In this document: piece after piece, positions 1-12,500 of the stretch | Layout: each line of letters opens with the position of its first letter | Numbering within the stretch: position 1 is the stretch's first letter | NCBI GenBank assembly: GCA_005281725.1 | Contig: SSBO01000003.1 | Coordinates: forward strand, 9,036,479-9,100,478 | Length of the DNA stretch: 64,000 bases | Source: Wuchereria bancrofti | Taxonomy: Eukaryota > Nematoda > Chromadorea > Rhabditida > Onchocercidae | Reading direction: 5' to 3' | Notes under the pieces: model-generated | Told to the model about the DNA's origin: nothing | The model's database searches: none | Seen by the model: the letters and a program-made list of their open reading frames with translations, nothing else | Made by a program: the position numbers and the translations under genes

Positions 1-550
1 TCAATCAACACTAGAAGCTTGCAAATTTCATTTTATAAGATGGTAATCTTATTTTTAGCTGCATATCAATAATTAAAATTTGATTTGAATTACATTTCGT
101 ACTATTTTTATTTTTTTCATTTATGCAACACTTTTTCTTGTCAAGAAATTTTAATTTTTAGAAATTAGAAAAAATTAAGCATTTTTATAATTTAAATTTT
201 TAATTATTTAAAAGAAATTTTTTTTTTAATAAAAAAATATATATTGCAATGAATAAAAAAAAAGTTCAAAATTAATGAAATTAATATATTTGTAATCTTT
301 GACATCTAATTACTTTCACATATTCAATTCTATTTCATATTGTAATTAATTTGATTTTTAAAATTTTTTTATCATTATTTTATATTTTTTTTTTAAACTG
401 AAATAAAATGAATGAATATGTGAAATTATTAATGTCAAACTATCGATTACTCCTTTTTCCTCATTTTATTTTTGTTTACATTTCTGGTGATCAATGATGA
501 TTTGTTCTGCTATTCTTTCTAACCTTTTCCATAAATCTTTTATTTACTAG
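1..550 (+). other. unc-53 intron end with long foldback
   Basis: AT-rich intron preceding the first visible exon, ending in TTTACTAG. It contains an imperfect inverted repeat with arms 291-337 and 403-450. The best part pairs 298-330 (TTTGACATCTAATTAC…) with 410-439. No coding exon seen. Confidence 0.55.
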
Positions 551-3500
551 GATCACTTCAAGATAGTTCAACCAGTGATGATTCATTAGATTCCATTTCA
601 ACAACAATTCGATGTACTGCTACACCATCTCATCGTCCTTCCGGTTATTTATCTGAAGGTGAACCATTATTTACTGGTGGTAATGCTACTCTTCCGGAAT
701 TATCAGTAACTGGTAAGTAACAATTTTTTTTTTTTTTTTACTTTCTATTTGTTCAATAATAAAAATAATTTAATCATTTAACAAAAAAAAAAAAAACAAT
801 TATATATGATGCAAAATGAATATGGCAAAGTATTATTATTGATTGAATTGAATCAATTTTTAAATTATCAATTTTGAAATTATTAGGGAAGCGATGACGA
901 AAAAAAATACATTGCTAAATACATATATAATCCGGAAAATAATTTTTTTTCGGACTAATATTTTATAACAAGTATTGATATTATTTAGCTAATTAAATTT
1001 ATTCCTAAAACATTATTAAAATATTAATAAAATGAAATTAATGTAAACAAAATGTGAAACATTAATGAAATGAAATTATATTGCCAAGCAATTGTTTTAT
1101 TTATTTTTGAATTAATAAAAGTGTTAGCATAGTTTTTCAAAAATCTTTTTTCAATCAATGCTTTTCTTTTTTTCAAAATACATTTTACGGACTTATTGTG
1201 AATTTTAGTGCAAAAAATTTTCAGCTGTAAATAAATTATAAATAAAATTTCTTCTTGTCCTCTTTTTTTTTTTTTTCATCTAAGCATATCTCAAATAATG
1301 TGACAATGATTGGTAGAGCTATCATTTGACAACAAATATTGAAAGATCATAATTTCTACTATTTACTATTTTGTGATATTAAATGTTAGAAATTATTATT
1401 ACTATCGTTATCATTATTGCTAATTATTAATTATTATTACTATTATTAATTATTATTACTATTATTTATTATTATTACTAGTATTATTATAAATTATTAT
1501 TATTGTATTTAGTAGTAATACTAGTGATAAGTGTTATCAGTCTTATTGTTATTATTGCATTTAGTAGTAATGCTAGTGATAAGTGTTAGTGATAAGTGTG
1601 TGAGTATTGTTGTTGTTGTTGTTGTTGTTATTATTATTGTAGTAGTAATAGGAATAATCGGAGTAATAACAATAGAGATTAATGATTAATAATTAATTAA
1701 AATGAAATCATATTAAATTTGTTATTTATTAAAATAAATGGTAAAAGATGAATATTAAATGAAATATGGTCTATTTCTAGCTGAAGAAGGCAATAATTAA
1801 AATCAGAAGGACTTTCATCTGCTCTATTAATCCATCCATTCATCAATTTATCAACAAATTTCAAATATTTGTTCTAATACAATTTTGATATCATTTAATA
1901 TTGCGTTTAGTAAGCAATAGCATGTTGCTTAAATATACTTAAAATTACTTAAATAGTTATTTAAATATACTGAAATGATTAATTATCAAGAATTTTTCAT
2001 CATTTTGAATTTTAATTTTTTATCATATACTTATGGAAAATTTTTGTTTTAAATTCTCTTTTTCTTTTGTTTTGTTTTTAATACAAATTTTGCCATTCAC
2101 TTTTTTTGCAATTAATTGAAATCATTAAATTTTCAAATATTTTTTCAATGTTAAGAATTTACAAAAAAATAATTTATACTTATTAAGTATATTAAATTAG
2201 CAATAATTATCATTCTAATGTAAATATTAAACTAATGTAAATAAAAAAAGGAAAAAATGAACAAACAAATAAGCTGATAATTTTATGTGGAAGTTGGTCA
2301 ACTAATTTAAATTAATCGAAATATTTGCATTGTGTTTTTTTTAATTAAATTTAAATCAAGTTATTAAAGTTTGATAAAACAAAATATCTATTGAAATATT
2401 ATTAAATGTAGTAGTAATAATTAAACAAATTATTTAAAAAGAAAAAAAAAACAGCAATGGTACTCAATATTTGATGGTAATTTGCGAAGAGATAAAAATA
2501 ATCCTTTAATAATTTCCGTTCATCATTTAATCTCTTCGTTCAGTAATAATTTCATTTGAAAACGATAAAGGTTAAAAGGTTAACTAACAACCATTACAAA
2601 TTGTTAATGATGATAATTATATCTTCACAAAGTGCAATCAACAACGGAAAGGTTAAAGGTGACATTTTAGTAAGATAAAAGCATATGTCAAAATCATCTG
2701 TTCATTGATCATCTTCTCATCACTTTAACAATCTTTTTTTTTTTTTTTGATTTTATCTGACAACTCTTCTTTTTTCCCAAAAAAAAAACAAAAATTTATT
2801 ATATTAAATTTGGAAATTAGTTGTCTAAAAATATTATAAATAATTTAAAAATTTTTTAAATTAAACTAAATTTTATTTCATTTGTAAATTTAAAATGTTT
2901 AAACTAAATTTTATTTTATTATCATATTGTTTTTTTATAGCACACTTATCACAGAAAAACATTCTGTATGATTTGTAGCAATGAATGTTTTGATCAGTAG
3001 TCGCTAATGATAATGATAACGATATTATTTTTGAATTGATAACTGGTTGAAAGGTTTTGATAATGATAATAAAATTATTTTTGAAGAGTTAATAAGAAAA
3101 TTAGTTGAGAGTTGAAATGAAAAAATTTTAAATTGATAGTAAAAATAAATGAGCAAAGGCAAGCTGATTTTTTTTTATCAATGGTTTAATAAGTTATTGA
3201 AAAAAATTGAATAAATGTTGATAAAGCTTATGAAATTTTATAATAAAATTTTGCCAGTCAAAAAATATTAATATTAGTCGAACAACCACTTTGTTATTTA
3301 ATTTTTTAAATGGAAATTTTTAATATTTTATTCCAAAATTATTTCAATATTTGAATTAATTTTAATATTTTTTTGATGCTTTGATCAAATTTTTGAAATT
3401 TTATTTTAAAATTATAAAAGATAATTTCTTTTTTTTTTTTGTTTTCATTACTTTTATTACATCAATACAATTTAATTTTTTATCTTTTCTTTGTTTCAAT

Positions 3501-6500
3501 AAAACTTTTCACAATAATTATTAATAGCAGTCAAAGAGTTTGAAAGAGAGTAAAACAGATTAATATGAAATGAATTACTGATTGATATGAAATACTAAGA
3601 ACTTTTATCATATATGAACTGAATTACTGATTGATATGAAATACTAAAAAATGAATCATATGATTATTTAAAAGTAAATTCTTGAAAAATTTTTAAATTT
3701 ATCGCCTAAAAAAAATTTTCATCATGTGAATATATTGATTGACAGTAAAGAATGAAATTATGCACTACCTACTTTCGTTCTTGGAAAAATTTCTTTAGCT
3801 CATTTAAAAAAAAAAAAAAAATTCAGCTCAGTTAGCTCAATTAAAAAATTTTAGCTCAATTAAAAAATTTTGGATTGATACGAATTGAGATAATATTTTC
3901 AGACTTATCGTTATCACAAATTTATTTATTTTTATTTTTATTTATTTATTTTTTCGTTCTCATATTTTTTTTTAACTTGATTAATATGATTTATATAAGG
4001 AAGAGAAATTTTAGTTTAATTATTTTAAACAAAATAAAGTAATTTTTTTCTTTACAAAACTGGATTTGTTTTAGAAAATAAAATAATCTTTGATTAAATT
4101 GGACTTTTGTTTTTATTAAATTGAATTTACTTTCGAAAATAAGGTAAATTTTAATGTTTTTAAAATTTTTTTTTAAAAATTGAATTTTTTTATAGCAATT
4201 ATTTTAGATGTTAGCAATGGTTATATGAGTGAAGGTGGAATTACGGTTTATGCTCGAAAAATGCAAGCACGTTTCAAGGAAGGACTTGAAGCAGTTCGAG
4301 ATTCGATGCGACAACGAAATCGAGATTTTAATGATAGGTTTGTTTATTAATTTGTATTCCTAATTAATGAAATGCTTATTTCAAATTATTCTAATATTTA
4401 AGTTATGAAAGTTTTTTTTGAAAATTTTTTTTCGCTTTTTCTTAAAAAAGAAAATTTATAAAAAACATTTTGAATTTGTATCCCTAATTAATGAGATGTT
4501 TATTTTGAATTATCCTAATATTTAACTTATGAAAGTTTTTTCAAAAATTTTTTTTAGCTTTTTTTTTTGAAAAATTTTATAAAAAACATTTCGAATTTGT
4601 ATCGAATTATTCTAATACTAAAATTACGAAAGTTTCAACACTTTTTTCTCTTTAAATTTTATAAAAAGAATAAATTCATGTAGCAAATAATTTTGCATAT
4701 AATATATCAAAATTAATTCACTTAAAATTTAACTTTTTTTTTCAATATAATCTTATTTTATTCAATTTGTTTTTTAATTTTTCCTTCGAAAATATTTTGT
4801 TTTCTTTTTTCGCCATAATATTAATGTCTCAATGTTACTTCTATTTTCTATTTTAATTCATTTAAAATATGTGAAAAAAGTATTTTGTAATTAAGTAATA
4901 ATAATCGTTTAAAAATACCAAAAAAAAAAGAGAAACATTCGTTGATCGATTTTTTTTGTTGTATTCATGTGACCGTTTTTAATTTAAAAAAAATTAGTTT
5001 TTTCTTAATTCATTAAATTCATTCTTTTCTTAATTCAAAAATAATTCATTAAAAGGCAAAAGAACTAATTAATTAATGGCAGAATTTTTACGAATAAATG
5101 AAATTAATTTCTTTTTTTTTTTAAACTGTATTAGTCTGAAAAGGCAACAATTTGTTTTCTTCTTCTTTTCCAAAAATATGAATAAATTCTTTCTAAGGCA
5201 ATAAAAAAAAATGAAATTAATACCTATCGCAAAATTTCAACAACAATAAATCAAATCAATGTTAATTACAGGTAAAAATAAATAACACCCGTTATACCTG
5301 TTCTAAACAGAAATTTTTATTTGTTCAATTTTTTTTTTCTTCTTTTTTAATTTACTTTTATGAATCAATGTTTAAAAAGAAATTGCAATATTTCTTGTCA
5401 ATTTTATTTATGATTAAATGATCATTTGAATTTTCAAATTTATTCCAGTAAATTCTGAATTAACGATTAAATTATAAAATGAATTTTTTCTTTTGTAATA
5501 TAATAATTTTTAAACTTATGTAGCAATATGCGTAGTCTAAAGAAGCTTGATTTTATAATTTGATTAGAAATTTAGTTAATCATTAATTTATTTCAATCAA
5601 TTATTTAAAATTAATATTTTTTCATATCATTCAAATAAAAGTAAAAAGTTAATACTGTGAAATATTTTTCCATCTTTTTTTTGAATGATTTATTATTTTC
5701 ATCAAACATTTTTCAGTAAGTAATAGGTAATACTAAATTAATCATTCATCGTCTTTTTCACTTTTATTTACTTTTCCATTTCAATTTTAGTTTACTCTTC
5801 CTTTCTAGTTTATCATTTTTGTTTATTTTTGTAAATATTCCATCCTTTTCCTCCCTCTCTCTCTGTCCCTCTCTCTCTTTCTTTCTCTTTTCTTTAGTTA
5901 AATTATTCATTTTTCTTTTCCAATCAGCTTGTTAATCATTTCATGTTTATATTTATCGCAATATTCAACAACAACAACAATTAACTTTTCTTGTTATTCT
6001 CAAATTTTTTCTCGTCTAAATTTTTTTTTTCTTTTTTTTTTAACAAATAAAATAGTACGAATAAAAAATGCTAATTTATTCAACAGCTAGCCACTAACTA
6101 TTTCACGAAAATATAGGAAATTGTGCGAAAAAAAGATTTTTTTTTTTTGATTTTTTTCTAAAAGTTTAAATTTATTTGTACATTACTGATTTTTATCTTT
6201 TTTTTTTGTTCAAAAATAAAATTTCATCTTCCTTTTTAAAATATTTCTGCGTTATTGCAATCATAACTTGTTAAATCATTATTATTTTTTATTTTAAATT
6301 CCTTAATTTAATGATGGAATTATTTCAAATTTTGTTTAATTATTTATTTGAAAGATGAAAATAAGAGAATATTTATTTAGTTATTTATTTATTATATTTG
6401 TGTATTTATTTATTTCAGTATTAAATAAATAAATTTTAAAAAATTATCTTATTTTATTACTTTAATTTATTTGTTTTAATATTGAAAAATATATAGCGAA

Positions 6501-9500
6501 AAATTAATTTTTTTTTTTGCAAAAATTTTTGGATTTTTTTTTAGCGTGTAATTAATTATTCGACTACTATATTCATTCTAAAATTGAACCTCTCATTTAT
6601 TCATCGATTAATTAGTATTTTAATTTAAAATAAAAAAGAAAAGGAAATAAAATCCCGTTTCTTAACAAATTAATGAAATAAAATTTTTCAACTATATATT
6701 TACTCCTTGTTAATTAATTAATTACTATGTCAATCATTCCTTGGTAAATTAACTTAATTGATATCCTTTTACTTTCACTCTAAAAAATGAAACTATCATT
6801 TGTCATTTAATGAGTATTTCAATTCAAACAATGTAAATTATCCAATCAAATGATAAATTTAAAATGTTTATTCATTGTAATTTTATGAAAATTCGTTTTT
6901 TGTTTGTTTAATTTGCAGTTAAAATGAAATTATTGCTTAATGAATGCAAAATTAGCATTTCTCCTAGTTACTTTTCAAATGATACAAATAGCCCAGCTGC
7001 TAGATGACTCAGCCTAAGGCTTAAATATTTGTTAGTTTGATCCAATCGCCGCTTGGATAAATTATTTGTGATTGCATGGCATTTAGCTAGGATAGACTCT
7101 AAATGATGCCAAATAATTTGAGCCAAAATCATAGGCCCACTATTTTCACATTCTTTTGATTTCTAATTTCTATTCACTATTGCTGCAATGACTAATGATT
7201 TGAATTCAAGCTATGAGTCATACTTCAATAACTCTCAATTTGCTAACTAAATATATATAAGAGAGAGAGAGAGGGAGGGAGAGAGGGAAAACCTGTCTAT
7301 TGGCTCTTTTTGATGGTGTACTAGTACTGCTAAATGATGGTTATTGGCCTTGACCATTGGTCAGTACTAAAATTGCCACAATTTTATATCAACCACTTTA
7401 ACGGATCAATGATTTGCATGTCTAAATTACTTGAACTAATTTTATATCAAACTTGCAATGCTATCAAATTCATTGTAATCTTATAAATATATTTATTTTT
7501 AATTAATTTATAGATATGCTACGATTGATTTATCAAAAAAAATATGTATATTAAAGTTTTTCTTTTATTTTCTTTTTTTTTTTTTTTTATAAATTTTGTT
7601 TTCGTTTTTTTTTCTTTCAATGATTCTTTTTTTTTTTTCATCTACAATGGTTACATATTATTTCATTTATTTTTTTTTTTTTTTATTATAGCATTAAATT
7701 ATCTCATTTCTTTTTTTTGTGTCATCTTTTAAAAAAAAAAAAAAAAATTAATTTATTAAAATCTTCATTGATTTATTGAATTTACTGAAATCTTTATTTA
7801 CGTTTTTATTTGAATCATATCTTCCTATAAGCTCTATAATTTAGGAAAATTGATAATTTAATTGTAATTATTTAGTTCGATAATTATTAGATTATCTATG
7901 ATATGATAATAAATTAGCATTTAATCACCACGAAATCATTTTTCGAAAGATTATCTAAAATTTAGCGAATAGTTAATAATAAATATTTACTTTGCTTTAA
8001 TTTAAATGCAATTTTTTTAAGGAAAATTCAAAAAATTATCATTACAATAAATTCTTAAAAAGTTATTAGTCGTGCAGTTAGACTTTTTGTTGTTATTTTA
8101 TTTCAATCATTCTGCATAATTAATTAATTATCATCCTATTATTACATTTTTAATGTGCAAAAGTATTGCTAAACTAATAAATTATGCTTGGAAAAAAATT
8201 GAAAATAAAAGAAAGAAGAAAAATATATGGAAAATTTTGCGTTATAAAAAAATTTTTCGGAAAAAAGCATTCTGAATTTTAAAGCTTTAAAATAAAATGA
8301 TGTTTTAAAATCTTGAAATCAAAATGAAAAAAAAATAATTGAATTTATGGTAATTTAGTGAAATGATTATTATTTTATTTTACAACAAACAGAAATTGAA
8401 ATTTAAACTATTTTATGGAATATTCTAAATTATACTAAAAAAATATTTATTCAATAATTAAAATATTTGTGATTGAAAATTGAAATTATAAAAATATAAG
8501 TGAAATGAGTCATGTTTCTTTCAAATATTTCATTCAAATATGTGGCATTAACTTATTTATGAATCATGGATTAATGTCTGAATCATTCATTCGGACAGAT
8601 AAAATTTTACGAATTTAAACCAATTTCGCAGAAATTTCAATAAAAGAGGAAAGAGGGAGAGTGAGAGAGAGAAAGGGAGAGAGAGAGGAAGAAAGAAAGA
8701 AAGAAGGACTAGTTATTAGTTTCAATTTTAATGGAAGAAATGAGAATGGAAGTAGAACTAGGCTACATGTTTGATATTAATGATAGCTTTCATGTTTATT
8801 TAATTTCTGATAAATTTATCAATACTGAATTTTTGTGTGATATAATTAAGAGTATAAGCGTACGTGATCTAGACGTACACGTCTTATCTGTAATATCACT
8901 TTACAAGAACGATTTTATCTATTTGTTAATAATCATTGAATAATTTTTTTTATTAAAATTAGAAAATAATTTTCATTGAACTANTTCTGCATAATTAATT
9001 AATTATCATCCTATTATTACATTTTTAATGTGCAAAAGTATTGCTAAACTAATAAATTATGCTTGGAAAAAAATTGAAAATAAAAGAAAGAAGAAAAATA
9101 TATGGAAAATTTTGCGTTATAAAAAAATTTTTCGGAAAAAAGCATTCTGAATTTTAAAGTTTTAAAATAAAATGATGTTTTAAAATCTTGAAATCAAATT
9201 GAAAAAAAAAAAATAATTGAATTTATGGTAATTTAGTGAAATGATCCTTATTTTATTATTATTTTATTTTACAACAAACAGAAATTGAAATTTAAACTAT
9301 TTTATGGAATATTCTAAATTATACTAAAAAAATATTTATTCAATAATTAAAATATTTGTGATTGAAAATTGAAATTATAAAAATATAAGTGAAATGAGTC
9401 ATGTTTCTTTCAAATATTTCATTCAAATATGTGGCATTAACTTATTTATGAATCATGGATTAATGTCTGAATCATTCATTCGGACAGATAAAATTTTACG

Positions 9501-12500
9501 AATTTAAACCAATTTCGCAGAAATTTCAATAAAAGAGGAAAGAGGGAGAGTGAGAGAGAGAAAGGGAGAGAGAGAGGAAGAAAGAAAGAAAGAAGGACTA
9601 GTTATTAGTTTCAATTTTAATGGAAGAAATGAGAATGGAAGTAGAACTAGGCTACATGTTTGATATTAATGATAGCTTTCATGTTTATTTAATTTCTGAT
9701 AAATTTATCAATACTGAATTTTTGTGTGATATAATTAAGAGTATAAGCGTACGTGATCTAGACGTACACGTCTTATCTGTAATATCACTTTACAAGAACG
9801 ATTTTATCTATTTGTTAATAATCATTGAATAATTTTTTTTATTAAAATTAGAAAATAATTTTCATTGAACTAACTATAAGTTAACACATTAATATAATGA
9901 TCAACAATAAGTTTAGTTCAAAAAAAAAAAAAACTTTTAATAAAATTTTTAATATAAAATTGATAAAGGGAAATTTTCTACAAAAATTTAATTTAATTAA
10001 AATCTAATTAAAAAACATAAATTCCACATATTAATACTATATGTATCAGTTAATAATTCGTTGTTTAATTAATTAATTAATTAATTAATGTTTAAGATTT
10101 AACATTAAATACCTACCTTTATATTATAGTAGAAATCAAGTTCATATCATTAAGTAATACCCACTTTTTTCCCTATTTCTCTGTCCCTTCTAATTTCTCT
10201 TTCCTTCTTTTTCATACTTCTATGTGGGGTAATTAAGATTTTTTTTTCTCCTACGAAGTGATCATTATCAGTTGTCAGTCCTCTGATTACTATCTATTTC
10301 TGAGGTGCATCAAATATTACTAATACTAACATTTTGTCTCGTTGATATTATACTATTCGATAAAATGTTTGGTATTTAATTGAATTAATATCTAATCAGT
10401 TATCATTTAACTTTTCTTATACCAAATTATCATTAATATCTAATCAGTTACTGTATTTATCAATTCACTTAAGTTATTGTATTTATCAATTATCATTTAA
10501 CTTTTGACACACTAAATCCTCATTTAATTGAATTAATATCTAATCAGTTACTGTATTTATCAATTATCATTTAAGTTATTGTATTTATCAATTATCATTT
10601 AACTTTTGTTATACCAAATTATCATTAATATCTAATCAGTTACTGTATTTATCAATTCACTTAAGTTATTGTATTTATCAATTATCATTTAACTTTTGAT
10701 ACACTAAATCCTCACTTAACTGAATTAATATCTAATCAGTTACTGCATTTATCAATTATCATTTAAGTTATTGCATTTATCAGTTATCATTTAACTTTTA
10801 ATATATTAAATTGTCATATATTTTCCACGCTTCATATAGTTTTTTTTTTCTTTTTTTTTGTCTAATCTAAATTTTTTTATTAAACAATAATGAATAGTTG
10901 TGGTTAATTTTCTTTTCGTTGTCAAATTTGAAATAATTTAAAATTCAATTAAAATGCTTTTTGAATCAAATTATAATTTATTCATTTTAATTAGGTTAAA
11001 TGCATTTAAATTCTTCAGTCTATTACCATTCCTAAATTATTAGTTATAACAAATTTACCACAACATTTCTTGTTGTATTATTATTATTATTAACAATTAT
11101 TCATTTTATAATTTCTAATAAATTTTGAAATTTTTACATTTACTTAGAATTATAATTAATTAATTGAATTTTGTTCAAATTTTAATAAAGAAATAATTTT
11201 TCAAACATTTGATAGCAAATTATAATTGTACAAGTTGAATTTTTTTTTCGTTTTTTTTTTTTTTTGAGTAAATAAAATATATTTGTAAAGTTATAGTTGT
11301 AGCATTAATAAAAGAATTTGTCATATTTCGAGGAATTTTAATGTCACATTTTAGAAAAAGGTTTTGCTTCAATAATTTATGCTTGATTGCTATCCTATTG
11401 AATAGATTATTTAATTTTTAACTAAAAATAGATCAACAATACCAATAATAATGAACAACCAAACAATCTTCCCTTTTTACATAAAATATTAGAATAACCT
11501 TTTTGATTGAAATTTCGCTCAAAGTTATTTTAGATATACTTAAAATTATTATTATTACTATTATTCATTGATACTTTTTTTTTTTTTTGATAAAAGTAGT
11601 AACATTTAGAAATGATAATTATGAAATTTATTCAGTTTTTAAAGTTAAAATAAAACAAAATTGTTATCCTTAAAGTAATTATTAAATTTAGAATAGGAGA
11701 AAATAATTACTTTTAAATTATTAATTTGAAATTATATAATAAACAAAATTTAAATGTATCGTAAACTTATAGTTGAAAAAAGAAAAAATATGGATGAAAA
11801 GTTAAATTCCGTTAAATGTATACTATCAAAATTAAATTAATTATGTATCTGAGTAATTGTAATTTCATAATAATTAAGCAATTAGTTAGAATTATTAAAT
11901 ATTTATATACTAATTTTAGCTACTCTTTTTTATTCATCATTAAATTTTAGTAATTTAATTTTTTTTAACAAATTTGATAAACTTCTAAGTTAAAATTAAT
12001 TTCTAAATCTAATTTCAATAAGAAAAATTTGAAACACATTAATATCACTGTTTATTTATATCGATAATAATTGGTGTTAATAATTAATTATAATAATTCT
12101 TATTAAATCCTTCATTGTATTTTTTATTATTATTATTATATTTTTTATATGAATGATAAATAAAATGATTAAAAGTAATCAAAAAAAAAAAAAAATAAGT
12201 AAATAAACGAAGAAATGTATATCATTATCATATATCACTAAAAATGATATTATTAGCTACCTGACTACTTAATTATAAAAGAAGTAACAGGTGAGGTGAC
12301 AAAATTGAGTGACATCCTAGATGCATACCGCTTTTGGTTTTTGTAATAATAATTGCATCAGATAAATCCATTTGTCTAATATCATTTGATTTGTTACTTT
12401 TGATCTTAATGATTTCTACTTTCTTTTTTCTTTTTATCTCAAATTTTATCAAATTTCTTAGGAACTTTTTTTTTTTCTTTAAAACAATAATTTACGAAAT

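Larger units (their letters stand above)
8110..9872. repeat. Direct duplication of about 880 bases joined by one N
   Basis: Copy 1 is 8110-8983, copy 2 is 8985-9872, separated by a single N at 8984. Both start TTCTGCATAATTAATTAATT and end TTTTCATTGAACTA. They differ by a few substitutions (GCTTT versus GTTTT), a homopolymer length change and a 14-base AT-rich insertion near 9246-9262. Near identity around an N suggests two alleles or an unmerged overlap placed in tandem rather than a real duplication. Confidence 0.9.

Noticed and set aside
7544..7732. Phe-rich 62-codon frame
   Set aside because: Translation of T runs within an intron.
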